Source: Brachypodium distachyon (lineage: Eukaryota > Streptophyta > Magnoliopsida > Poales > Poaceae). Taken from it: a stretch of DNA of 64,000 bases. The stretch lies in NCBI RefSeq assembly GCF_000005505.3, contig NC_016132.3, positions 32,068,914-32,132,913 of the forward strand. Direction: 5' to 3'. Below are positions 1-11,178 of this stretch, one piece after another. Under the pieces are notes generated by a model. That model was not told where the DNA came from. It saw only the letters and a program-made list of their open reading frames with translations, and made no database searches. The number at the start of each line of letters is the position of its first letter. The stretch's first letter is position 1. The position numbers and the translations under genes are program-made.

Positions 1-1208
1 AGGTCACAGTTTAACAATTGCAATTAAATACAGAAAAGTAGCATGTGGATGTAGCAATTGTGTAACCCCAAGTAAGACACTATACTAGCAATCTAAGCAA
101 GACTTCTAATAACCAACTAGGGCAATAAGCAAGCGTGTGGCATGGTAATAGGACAATGAACAAGACAACAAGCATTTGAGTAGAGCTGACTAAAGCTATG
201 CAATTCTAGAGGCACTGTGACAATAACTGAGAACGTAACTTAGTGCAAAAATGAGAGAGAGGCATTGGGTAAAATCAACATGTTCAAGGAATGGCTGCTT
301 GCCTAGAGTACTCAATTGCCCGGAATTGAACAAAAATCCTGAAAGAAGAACAGAAGTGTAGTCGTCGTCATAGGAACCGAAGACTAGCGAGAAAGAAGCA
401 AATACACCACATAGAAGAAAAGTATAAGCATACAAGATACAAATGGTAATTAATATGCGCAATCAAAGAATGATGCGTGGCATATAAGGATGATGCATGA
501 CATCTTAAGAATTCCAAAAGTAAATCCGATATATAATTTACCAAGTTAATTGGAGTCTGAAAACACACTACACATAGCACCTATACAACTCCATATGCAA
601 GGAATAGAGTTGATGGTAGAGGAATTAGGCGTCGTAGAGGAGGTAGTCGTACACGTAGTCGACGTAGTCGTACGGTTGATGTAGGCGTACAATCGTCGTG
701 GTCGCAGTCGTTCATGGCTCCGGCTCGGAGGTTCTTTGGTCTCTCGGTGCGTAAGGCAAGGACTTGGGCAGCGACACATCGAAGCACTCGGAGGCGCTGA
801 CCAGCAGGGCCCACACATCAGGAAATAGCAATTTTCAGAAAAAAAAAACAGAAAAAAACCAAAGGGAGGAAATGGGCACGGGCCTGCTGGATTGGGCTTG
901 GAGCTGGCTGTAGATGGGCCGAAGGGGGGCTCGGCCTGGGCTTGCGGGCTGGAGTCAGAGAAGGTTGGAGCGAGGGCGGACGGAGGAGCAGAGGTGACCG
1001 GTGGCGAGGTGGTAGCGGGGGACGCGGCCAGGAGCAAGGGGAGCAGGCGAGGCGGCGCTCGGTGGAAGGGAGGCGGAGCGGGAGGAGACGCGGCCGGCGG
1101 TGGCTGGTGGGCCGGCGAGGTGGCGTCGGGCGGCGTAGCTTGGGCGGCGCGGCTAGGGCAGCAGGCGGCGCGCAGCAGGGAGAGAGGTGAGGGGGCGAGC
1201 TCAGCGGC

Positions 1209-1223
1209 GGGGGGGGGGGGGGG
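1209..1223 (+). repeat. G15 homopolymer
   Basis: An uninterrupted run of 15 G in the GC-rich part of LTR A. Such a run is prone to slippage and to assembly error. Confidence 0.9.
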
Positions 1224-1397
1224 CAGGGCAAGGGGGGCGCCAGGAGGGGGCGAGCTCAGGAGGAAGGGAGGCGCCGGCCATGGGAGAAGGCAGCGGAGAC
1301 AAAGGAAGAAGAAAGGGGATCGGGGGAAGGAAGGAGACGTCGGCGGCTTGGAGGAAAAGAGGAGAGGAAGAAAAGAAAGAAAAGAGAAAAGGAGTAG

Positions 1398-1404
1398 CTT
1401 TATA
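1398..1404 (-). promoter_or_regulatory. TATA-like box of LTR A
   Basis: TATAAAG on the minus strand, upstream of a GC/pyrimidine-rich stretch, placed like the TATAAAG of the Tekay LTRs. Probable core promoter of the LTR; inferred from position and motif only. Confidence 0.4.
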
Positions 1405-1780
1405 AGGTAGGAAACTAGGGTTTGGTTTATTGGGCCTTTGGGCCAATAAAAGCGGCAAACAAAAATACAGCTTTTTCAAATTTAGTTTTTTGCAAAGAAA
1501 AAAAAAGAGACTAAAGGAGGTCTAATTAAAGCCGGATTTATTTTGTCAAATCAAATTAGGATTTTTTATAAAATAATTTTAGGCTCTAGCAAACACAACA
1601 AATGACAAACACATGAGCACACAAAAGAAGTGATATTTTGTGCAAGCAACATGTGAGATGATGCTAATGACATGGCAAAACAATTATGATGACATGAGCA
1701 TGACACGATGTGAATATAATTAAATTACAAGACAGTCCAAAAGGGTTTAAAAGGAAAAGGGTTGGTCTCGGGCTGTTACA

Positions 1781-4700
1781 TTCATCCTTGTCGGGTTCGT
1801 GCCGCCACACTCCTACTTCCTTTCAGCCATCATGGAGACCTACGGGCTCATCATGGCGCAGCTTCACCCCACGTCGTTTTTCACATTGATTGTTTTCCAA
1901 CACCTCTGTGAAGTGTTCGTGGGGTGATGCCGTCGGTTGCGCTATTCCGCCACTACTACTACCCGAGGGTGGAGAAGAAGGCCCCTATTCCACGAGGAGC
2001 CCCTCGGGCCTCCGAAGGGCTCTGACGATTGGACGCTCCGTGACCAGAAGGATGAGGAGCTGGCCCCAATCTGTGCGAAGATCAAGGCGCTCCGTGAGGC
2101 TAGGCTCACGGACATGGATGTGGCGCGCCACTTCATCGGGAGGCGTGTGGCCCCCCTGCAGCGGCGCTCGCATCCGGCGTGGATGTACACCGGGGCCGGC
2201 GACCAGACCCGGCTGCAGCGCACGGACCTCCTCCCAGAGGAAGTGCAGTTCTGGGTGAAGGGTATCACCGGCGAGGACAAACCTTACCGGCTGCTCCCGC
2301 TTCGAGCGCACCCGCTCCACGCCGAGATCCCGAACCCGGGAGCCCGGGATCTCCCACTCTGCGACGAGTGGGGGATCGTGGAGGACCCCTCGGCGCAGCC
2401 CTCCCCCCGGCAGCCCAGGCCCCAGAAGGGCAAGGAGCCGGTTGCCGACTCGGGGGAAGGGGGCCAAGGTCAGGCCTCCGCCAAGGCGGAGGGCTCGGAC
2501 TCCGACGACTCCTCGCTGGGCATCGGAGGAGACCTCAGCGACGACGACGGCGATGACGACGTTCCCCCGGCAGCAGACGAAGTCGTGCCAGAGGAGGCCG
2601 ACAAGGAAGACGACGTCCCCCTGGTGAGGCGGTCTGCGGCGGAGCGGGCGGGCAGGTGGGAGGCCAGCCCGCAGCTCCAGGAGCCTCACGGCGACGCGGG
2701 GGCTGGGGCCTACGGTGGCAGTGGCGCGGCCGCAGCAGCCGCCCCGACTACCCCGGCGACTCCGACAGCTCCTCCCGCGCGAACCGGCCCTCCGGCGAGG
2801 AGCATCCTGGCGGACAGGGTTCTCGAGCTCAAGCCGGCGGGGTAAGTCCAATGTTGTCCAGAACAGCTTTAATTTCATGAAATTATTTTGTGCCTGACTA
2901 ATCTACTTTTGCGCTTTCTAGTTCGTCGAGGAAGAGGGGGCAGACCAGCACGTCGCCGGCAGCCCCAACCAAGAAGCCTCGCCCGGCACCGGGCGGCGGC
3001 GACCAAGATGCCGCTGACGCAGCGGTTGTGACGGCGGCAGCGGCCACTGGGGACCCAAGGGTCCCCGATTCGAGCTTGCAGGGCACCGGCCCGACGGCAG
3101 GTGCGTGCAAATTCGAACACTTCCTTTACCTATTCGTGCCAATACCCATGCTTGACGCAGGTGCCGTTCGTGCAGCTGCCGGAGGGGTTCCGGCTGCGCC
3201 CGCGCCTATAGAGGTGCGGGTAATCAACCTCACTGGCGAGGTCGACGATGATGCTCCGGCGGAAGTTGCCTCCGTCGGAGCTCTCCAGCAATCGGTCACG
3301 GCGCCTGCAGGGGCCGTGACTGCTGTCACAGGTGAGGCTACGCAGGGGGTGCCGTCTGAGGCGGGTGACACGGAGCAGCTTTCGCCAACCGGAGCGGGCG
3401 GCGGTGCCCTGGAGAAGCCCCCGAGCCCCTAGCTCGCCCCTTCGGACGAGGAGGGGGCAGCGGGGCTCGGCCAGGACGGGGGCGCACCATCAAATCCCGA
3501 CGCGCCCTCGGGGTTGCAGACGGTTGCAGTGGGGTCTTCCGTCGGAGCCGCCTTGAGCCCGGGAGCAGGGGAGCTCGCCGGGTTGACTTGGGGTCGGATC
3601 ACCTTCGACCCCAGCGTGTTCCAGCAGGGACACCAAGTGATCGACAACATCCTGCAGCAGCAGCGGATGTTCGTCGATTTTTTCAACGACGCGCAGCAGC
3701 ACCACGCCCGTGTCATGGCAGAACTGGGCGCAGCGCGACGGGAGGTGGAGGAGCAGCGCACCGAGCTGCAATGGCTCTGGGAGGAGCTCCAACAGGCGCG
3801 GCAAGCTGGGGCAACGCCCGCTATGCAAGGGGTGCCGGAGGCGCAGGTCCTCCAGCAGCTGTGGGATCTCCAGCAGGAGCACCAGCGGGAGCTCGAGCTG
3901 GTGAAGGCCACACATGCCAAGAGCGAAGAGGAGCATCTGGCGGCTCTGGACTCGTTCCAAGGGCGTCTCTGGGAGAAGACGGACTTACTGTCCGGCTACT
4001 CCCTGGAGATCCAGCGCCTCCGCCGCGAGGTTGGAGAGCTAGAGACGGCAGCTGCAACAGCAGCCGAAGCCTCAGCGCACCGGGAGAAGGAGCTGCAGGA
4101 CCAGGTCCGCTCCCGGGAGCGCGAGCTTGCGGGGCAGCTCAAGGCCGCCCAAGATGCCAGCTCGTCCCTTCAGGGCGAGCTCGACACGGTGCGGCAGAAA
4201 CTCCGGCTGATCGACGACGACAACACCAAGAAGGCGCCGGAGATCGGTAGGCTGAAGTCCGAGTGCCGCGAGCACAAGCGGCAGGCCCAGGAGGCTCGCG
4301 GTGCATGCATCGAGCGGTGGGCCCGTAGGACAAGGGAGGTGGCCAGGCTGAAGAAACTGGCGGACTCGATGGTGGAGGCGCTGCAGGGGTTCGACATCCC
4401 TATGGCTTCCTTCGATGGGGCAGGCATGGGGAGCTTTACTTCGTTCTTCGAAGACTTCGTCGGCAGGTTGAGTGGCCTGCAGAGCTGTGTCACGGCCTTT
4501 GGGGACCGGCAAGTCGGCCTTGCGGCCGAGCAGGTCGCCGGGCAAATTCTCACCCGGGTCCACTCTGCCCATCCCGACTTCCCGTTCGAGTCGGTCTTCG
4601 ATGCCTGGTCGAACAAAGAAGAAGGCAAGACCCACCAGGAAGCGGTGGAGGGCGTCGTGGACGAGATGGTGGCGCGGATGCAGGGCAAGGTCGACGAAGA

Positions 4701-4794
4701 CGAAGCCACTGTTGAGGAGGTTGCCGGAGAAGCCCCCGATGCCGAGGATGCACCTGACACCGACGCAGCCGCCCCGGGAGCACCTCCCGCGTAG
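1781..4794 (+). pseudogene. Antisense gene of element C (Transposase_28 / putative gypsy-type transposon protein), 5'-truncated
   Basis: This gene runs opposite to C gag-pol. Exon 1 (to 2841) carries the conserved part of the family, including METYGLIMAQ near 1832, DDWTLRDQKDEEL near 2030 and VAPLQRRSHPAWMYTG near 2150, then an acidic Asp/Glu-Ser tract (2490-2620). A good donor (G|GTAAGT at 2842) and acceptor (TTTCTAG ending 2921) define an 80-base intron. Splicing joins frame to frame and yields a basic SSRKRG segment. A second possible intron is 3101-3160 (60 bases, frame-neutral). Exon 3 (3161-4794) is Gln/Glu/Arg-rich and looks coiled-coil between about 3640 and 4380. Breaks: the 5' end is cut by LTR A at 1780/1781; compared with the B copy about 120 bases are missing near 1983; an in-frame TAG lies at 3430-3432. 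The function of this protein family is not established. Confidence 0.75.
2842..2921 (+). other. Predicted intron 1 of C antisense gene
   Basis: Donor GTAAGT at 2842 and acceptor CTTTCTAG ending 2921. Removing it joins an open exon 1 (which otherwise meets TAA at 2843-2845) to the open frame beginning 2922. An intron at the same relative place is visible in the D copy (48234-48309), and the B copy also breaks at this donor (near 55650). Confidence 0.7.
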
Positions 4795-5317
4795 TTTCCT
4801 GTTGTTTTTTATCAAATGGCGCGTGGAGGGGCCAATGCTACTTTTATGTTAGCTTTCCCTTATCTTTAACAGTGTTACTCGTTAACTTGTTTTGTTCAAG
4901 CTTCAATATATATCCAATGCTACTTTTACTTGCTTCTTTGCCTAAGACTAGCTTGCCGGGGAGGGGCTCTGTCCTTCTTGTGCTTTAGCCTTGCGTATCC
5001 GGGGACTCGCCAACTACATGCTTGGCTAGACTAGGGACCCGGGACGGACCCGCGATGCCGACCTAGGACCAAACAGCAGCGGCTGGTCACTCCGCCTGCG
5101 GGTTAACTACCCCAGCGCAAGCCTCCGGGACGGACTCGCGAGCCACGTGTGGGGGGCGTCCTCACCCCGCAAGCGTCCTTCCTATGCTCTGACAACACAG
5201 GGACCGAGCTTACCCCATCAAACCAGTGTTACTGAAGGGAGAAACCAAGGACCCAAAATGAGATACTTAGCTTCCCGTTCTTTTTGGACTTGTTGCACCT
5301 TGTTGTGAGCCATGGCA

Positions 5318-5380
5318 AAGACGCTGTGGCAGTGCACCCTCCAGCGGCATGCACGGAGGCATGCACCCCTACAGCGTCTT
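5318..5380. repeat. Imperfect inverted repeat 1
   Basis: Arms 5318-5336 and 5362-5380 (19 bases, 16 pairing by eye) around a 25-base loop. It lies in the noncoding spacer of element C. Confidence 0.55.
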
Positions 5381-5427
5381 CGCGACGCCCCTCGTCCACT
5401 GCACCGCCATTTCTGGTGTCGCTCCAT

Positions 5428-5516
5428 AAGAGATGTGGCAGGGCCGCGATGGTGGGAACACCCTCAGCGACAAGCGCAGAGGGATGCACCACCATCGCCT
5501 CTCTGCGACATCTCTT
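5428..5516. repeat. Imperfect inverted repeat 2
   Basis: Arms 5428-5455 and 5489-5516 (28 bases, about 24 pairing by eye) around a 33-base loop. The left arm shares GTGGCAG with the left arm of the hairpin about 110 bases upstream, suggesting a duplicated foldback unit. Confidence 0.6.
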
Positions 5517-5578
5517 GTTTTCTTGTCCGTTGCTGGTGTTGCACTTGCCCTGGTCTCCTTAAATAGCCAAAACGCTGC

Positions 5579-5583
5579 TCTTG
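5579..5583. repeat. TSD TCTTG (left) of solo LTR
   Basis: Matches 18983-18987 exactly, directly abutting the TG and CA ends of the LTR. Confidence 0.85.
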
Positions 5584-7518
5584 TGTAACATCCCAAAATT
5601 TCAAATTCTTACATATGCATTGCATCCATGAGCATCATGCCACAATTGCATATTTGAATTCAAAATTTGAATCTCAAAAAGCTCTAAAAGTTTTTATTTC
5701 AATTTAAACCCTAGAGTTTACACCCATTTGAGCTATGGATCTTCAAACCAATAGGGTTTATTTAAAAAAGGGGTTTATTGCATAAATAAGCTATCCCATA
5801 ATTTTTGGATAATTATTTAGAGTTGAAAAAGTATTTTATTTAAATAGTTATATAGCCCTAAAGGCATTTATAGGGCAAATGTATTTTTATATATTTTATT
5901 TTGAAGGGAAATTACTCCCAAAAGTTGAATCATGATTTTACAAATTTTCTGGAATTTATTTGGACCAATTTGGAGTTCAAAATCAAAAGATATCAAAAGA
6001 CCTCCCGCACCCATTCGCTCGCCCGAGGACTCGCCGAAACACCCCGCGCCGCCGCCGCCCATACTCGGGTGCCGTCGCCGGAACCCTAGCGCCGCCGGTG
6101 AGTGCCCATGTTCCATCTCAGCCGTCCATCCATCTCCAACGGCTGAGATTAGATCTGTTTTTATTCACTAAAACAAGCCGGTACCGACGAATGAGAACGT
6201 GACACGTGGCGCCTATGTTATAAAACGAAAATATAATTTTAATTCCCGGAATAATTAGAATTGGCACTTTTGCAGAAAAGCCCCCAAAACTTCAAATGAT
6301 CATATCTTTTAATCGGTTTGGCCAAATTTGATGAACCACACCTTTCTGAATTCCTTAGGAAATGTAGAATCTTTTGGCACTGTCCAAATTTAAATTTCAA
6401 TATTGTATTCACAGTCAAATTATAGAAGAGCTTTTAATGCCATTTAATTCATAACTAATCATTTAGAAATCCTTTTTAATTGAAACCAGTGCCCAAAAAA
6501 TTTGTTTTATTATCCCCTATCCATTGGGACAGAGAAATAAATATTTTGAATTAAATTAATTGGCTGATGCCAATAAAAGCCTGTATTGGTGTTTTAACCT
6601 CTAGTTTTTGCATTATGTTTTAAACCTAATGCAAGGATTTTAATGGCTAATACTTTAGACCAGATTTATGATCTGGTTGATCACCCAAATAAAATAAACC
6701 AAATCATGTCACATGCTTGCATCGCATCATGGCATATTTTCCATGTATTGGATTGCGTGTTTATATGTGTGTATGTTTGCTTCGTTTAGATTATCCGGAG
6801 AGCAACGTGTGTGTTGCGAAGAGTGTATATCAAACTATTGTGACAAATGCAAGTTCACTTTGATCATTTCACCTATTATTTTATTATGCATTAGATGTTT
6901 TATTAGTTGCATTGTTAGGAATATTATTGTACCTATGCTAGCTATGAATCTCCTAGTAGTATAGGATACCCCTGCCATGTCTTTACCACCAATCTCCAAT
7001 GTAGGTAGTCAAATGCTATGCTATGTTAGCAATCGAGGGTGGTATTATTACAATATGTTATCATTGTCATTGAGGAGTAATTTTGGATACTTGGCAAAAC
7101 AACCCCAATGAACCATCCTGGGTGGACTGCTTTGAGACTTTGAGATGTTATGCGACGTCAGGTCCATTTCTATGGGACCCTCTGAGTCGAGTCTCCGTGG
7201 ATTCGGAGACGGATCGTCCATGGACGCCTCTTCCGTGGATTTGGGGAGCGCTTGCGTCGCAAGTGTGGAATGCCACCTGGGGTATCAGAGACTGGACTAG
7301 TTTCCTGTTTAGTAGCTTCCAGTACAACCACATGCTAAATGGGCTCTGGCTTGATGGAGTAGGACATATGATCCTGGATCTGAGGGATTGTGCAGATGTA
7401 GCCGTGTAGGTGGGAACGTAGGTCGCTCAGGTGGTCTGGGTGATTATGGTCTGAAAATTCTTGTAATCGATGCTGTTGCTACTCTTCCCTGAGGACAGCA
7501 AGGGATTAAGACGTCGAT

Positions 7519-7523
7519 TTCTT
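7519..7523. repeat. TSD TTCTT (left) of Tekay-type element
   Basis: Exact match to 18262-18266. Confidence 0.85.
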
Positions 7524-10500
7524 TGTAACATCCCAAAAATTTCAAACTTTTACATATATGCATTGCATTCATAAGCATCATGCCACAATTGCATGTTTGA
7601 ATTCAAATTTGAATCTCAAAAAGGCTTTAAAAGTTTTATTTCAACTTGAACCTTAGGGTTTACACCCATTTAAACTTTGGATCTTCAAACCAATAGGTTT
7701 TATGTATAAAAGGGGTTTAATGCATATATAAGCTATCACATAATTTTTGGATAATTATTTGGAGTTGAAAAAGTATTTGATTTAAATGGCTATATAGCCC
7801 TAAAGGCATTTATAGGGCAAATGTATTTTTATATATTTTATTTCGAAGAGAAGCTACTTCCAAAAGTTGTATCATGGTAGAACATGATTTTGCCAATTTT
7901 CTAGAATTTATTTGGACCAATTTGGAGTTCAAACTCAAAAGATATCAAAGAAATGAGAAAAGCAGAAAAAGAAAAGGCTAAAAGAAAAAAAAAGGGAGAG
8001 ACGGACCGGCCCGGCCACTTTGGGCCGAACCGGCCCAATCCCTCGCACGCGCCGCCGCCCAGCCGGCCCAGCCGCTCGCCCGCACCGCGCCCGCACCCGC
8101 TGACAGGTGGGGCTCACCTGTCAGGGGCTTCGTCCTCAAGGGGGAAAGCTCCCGCAATCCCCGCGCCGCCTGCCATGGATGCCGCCGTGCGCAATCTCTG
8201 CCGCCCCGTCTGCTTCGACCTTCCCGAAGCTCCGAGCCCGCGTCCCTATAAAGCTCTCTCCGTCCTCTTCGCTTTTCCCCTTCTCACCCCCGCTCGCACG
8301 CCGCCAGGCCGCCCCAATTTCTCGCCGGAGTCCGACCGCGCTGTCGCCGTTTTCTCTCTCGCCGACGAAGTCCGGTGAGCCTTCCTCGAAGCCGTCCCTC
8401 TCTCTCTTCTTCTCTCTCCCTCGCGGTCAAGATGACGCGCTCCTTTTTCTTCTGCGTGCACTGCAACTCCTCGCCGACGAACACCCGAGGCCGCGCCACC
8501 GTCCGCCGCGTCGCCGCTCGCTTGTCTTCGATCTAGGCGCGGCCCCCGACCACCCGACCCCGCACCGACCGCGCCCCCGCCTTCGCCTCGACGAGCCGCA
8601 CGTGCCCGTGCTGCACCGCCCGTGCGCGCCGTCGCCGGAGAAGCTCGCCGGAACCCTAGACCTTGCCGGTGAGCTCCTCGATCAATCCCGTCCGTCCATC
8701 CGTCCTCAACGGCCCAGATTAGATTCTTCTTATCTCACTTAAATGAACCGGTACGCACCAATCAGGAGCCGCAATGTGTCACTGCGTAAATAAAATGAAA
8801 ATCTAATTTTTAATCCCCGGAATAATTAAATGGCCTTTTTGCAGAAAAGCACCTGTCTTTTCAAATGATCATAACTTTAAATCTGTTTGGCCAAATTTAG
8901 TGATCCACACCTTTTTGGAATCCTTAGGTTATGTTGAATATTTGAATCACATTCAAATTACAGAATAGGGTTTTATGCCATTTAAATCATAACTAATTAT
9001 CTGGAAGTCCTTTTTGAATGAAACCAGTGTCGAAAATTTTGTTTTATTGTCCTCTGTCCAATGGGACAGAGAAATAAATATTTTGAATTAAATTGCTTTG
9101 CAGATGCAAATAAAATCTCATTTTAGGGTTTGAACCCTAGCTTTTGCTTTTTGTTTACATGTGCTTAATTCTCAAGGCTTTGGATCAGTAGATCATCCAA
9201 ATAAAATAAACCCACTCATGTCACATGTTTTGCATTGCATCATGGCTTACATGTTCTTTTGTTTGTATGGTGTGTTTATGTATGCATTGTTTATATTGTT
9301 TAGTTTTCTCGGAGAGCGAACTTTGTGATTGCGAAGAGTGTTTGAATACCAACTACTATCAAGGCAAGTTCACTTTGACCATCATCCTATTATTTTATTA
9401 TGCACTAGATTTTATTAGTTGCATTGTTAGGATTATTACTGTATCTATGCTAGCTATGGTCTGTCCTAGTAGTTTAGGATACCCTTTGTCATGACCTTAC
9501 CACCAATTGCCATCGTAGTAGTAAGATGCTATGTTATGAGAATATACGAGGGTGGTATTATTACAATATGATACTATTGAATTACAATATGATTTTCCTA
9601 GTGTATGGCAAAACAAGTAATTTAACGAACCGTCCTGGGTGGGCTGCTTTGAGTTTTCGGATGTCGTGATGTTAGGTCCATTTCTATGGGGCCCGCTGAG
9701 TCGTCTCTCCGTGTGATTCGGGAGCGTCCATGGTCGTCTCCCCGTGCGATTCGGGGAGCGCCTGCGTCACAATGTGGGATGCCACCCGGGATAACCAGAG
9801 ACTGGACTAGTTTCCTGTTTAGTAGCTTCCAGTACAACCACATGGTATTATGGGCTCTGCCAGGATGGATGTAAGAAATATGAACCCGGATCCGAGGTGA
9901 CATCGGTATGTAGCAGTGTAGGCGGGGGCGCGTCCCTCAGGTGGTCTGGGGGATTATGTTCTGAAAATTCCTGTTGTCGACGCCATTGCTACTCTACCCT
10001 GAGGACAGCAAGGGATTAACACATCGATTTCTTGTGGGTAAAGTGTACCACCTCTCGAGAGTGTCAAACTAAGTACTTAGCCATGTCCCCGGTTATGGAC
10101 AATTATGAGCAACTAGATATTGGGGCTGTAAGGAAGGTCTCACTAACTCAAATATTCTAATAAAATGAATGGTTGAACTGGGTAGGAGCATTGATGTTTC
10201 TATTCAATGTGCCTAGGTTAATAGGAGCATGGGTGTTTCTACCCCGTGTCCAATAGGATTAAAAATGATAGGATTAAACATTGACGCTTTTATGCAAATA
10301 GCCAAACCCCTCCTAGCCAAATACTACATGTAGTTGATAGGATCTGTTATAACCCTTTGGTGAACTTGCCAATACATTCAATGTATTGACCCCCTAGTGG
10401 CTGCAACGTTTAAATGTTGCAGGTGAACCAGGTGAAGAGTGATGTACGATTTGTTATGGTTGCGAGTTTACATTCCAACATGTTTTGATTGTGGAGTTGT

Positions 10501-10737
10501 TATGGGACTCCTGTATCTTCTGCCTTCCGCTGCAAGATTTTATTTTCTTTTGAGATAACCCATGAGGTTATGCAATATCTAAGTTACTACTAAATTCTGG
10601 ATCAATGCGATGTAATATAATTTTGACCTTTGTATCTTGATATTACATCTTGAAACTGTGTGTGCTAGCGAGTCGATCCAGGGACTAGCACTGTAAGCAC
10701 AGAGATCGAACCCTTTGTAAGGGGGAGGATCGCTTCA
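7524..10737 (+). repeat. 5' LTR of Tekay-type element (3214 bp)
   Basis: Begins TGTAACATCCC and ends CGCTTCA. It contains TATAAAG at 8247-8253 followed by a CT-rich stretch and a GC-rich tract (about 8020-8740), where long open frames are compositional. It is the longer of the two LTRs; the 3' copy has lost about 458 bases (8418-8875 here) and about 178 bases (near 9790-9967). Confidence 0.9.
8247..8253 (+). promoter_or_regulatory. TATA box of 5' LTR
   Basis: TATAAAG in the context CGTCCCTATAAAGCTCTCTC, followed by a pyrimidine-rich patch as in many plant core promoters. The same motif occurs at the matching place in the 3' LTR (16407-16413). Confidence 0.6.
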
Positions 10738-10739
10738 GA

Positions 10740-10752
10740 TGGTATCAGAGCA
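10740..10752 (+). promoter_or_regulatory. Primer-binding site, tRNA-iMet type
   Basis: TGGTATCAGAGCA two bases after the LTR end. TGGTATCAGAGC is the classic complement of the 3' end of plant initiator tRNA-Met used by Ty3/gypsy chromoviruses. Confidence 0.85.
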
Positions 10753-11178
10753 TTGTGTTGCCTGTAGATTCGTGTCCCTTAGATTGGAATTATCTTATTA
10801 GGTACCTATTTACCAAACTAAAATTACTTTTGAAAACTCTCATATTCTTTCCTCGTCCAGTTCTTTCACTCTCTCATCCTGTTTTGAAGGTTTTCAAACA
10901 TCGAAACCAACATACTTAGTCACGGTAGACGTAATTTGTGAGCTATCATTTTTGGATTTATTGATGGCCACAAATGATAATAGTAAATTATTTTGGATAA
11001 CAAAAACTTGGTTTGTTTGCTTTTGAAACTCTTTTCTTGGGCTTGGATGCCTGAACTAAGTCATTTGCTTGTTGGATCTTACTTGATTGGTGATTGTTGT
11101 GCTTTACTTGCGTGCTGTTGGGTTAAGTTTCTTTTAGTCCCCATCTGTCTATCTTCTCATCTATGCTATCCTAAACAG
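10753..11178 (+). other. 5' leader of Tekay-type element
   Basis: Untranslated leader between PBS and gag start. No feature seen other than an upstream in-frame extension from 10993, which is not needed for gag. Confidence 0.6.

Larger units (their letters stand above)
1..1780 (-). repeat. Partial LTR (element A), minus orientation
   Basis: Read on the minus strand, the sequence starts at 1780 with TGTAACAGCCC, the TGTAACA start shared by the Tekay-type LTRs in this window. It contains a TATA-like box followed by a long GC-rich, pyrimidine-rich tract (about 840-1400), the same plan as the better preserved LTR at 7524-10737. At 1780/1781 the sequence changes abruptly into the antisense gene of element C, so A is inserted there. 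The other end, and therefore the TSD, lies outside the window. The several overlapping open frames between 546 and 1480 are compositional and are not called as genes. Whether this is a solo LTR or one end of a full element cannot be told. Confidence 0.7.
4795..5583 (-). other. Noncoding spacer of element C
   Basis: Lies between the end of the antisense gene and the solo LTR insertion. Together with 18988-19624 it forms the spacer between C integrase and the antisense gene. No credible coding frame. It holds two imperfect hairpins near 5318-5380 and 5428-5516 (listed separately). Confidence 0.6.

Noticed and set aside
546..1480. Overlapping Pro/Arg/Gly-rich open frames on both strands, up to 172 residues
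   Set aside because: They lie in the GC-rich tract of an LTR, occur in several frames at once, and show no domain; composition explains them.
3429..4815. Minus-strand frames up to 247 residues
   Set aside because: Shadows of the coiled-coil exon of the C antisense gene.
7953..8742. 141- and 211-residue open frames
   Set aside because: They cover the promoter region of the 5' LTR; the 3' LTR has them disrupted by deletion. Not genes.
10740..10752. Possible tRNA gene around the Met-type PBS
   Set aside because: Only the 3'-end complement of the tRNA is present; no cloverleaf can be drawn.
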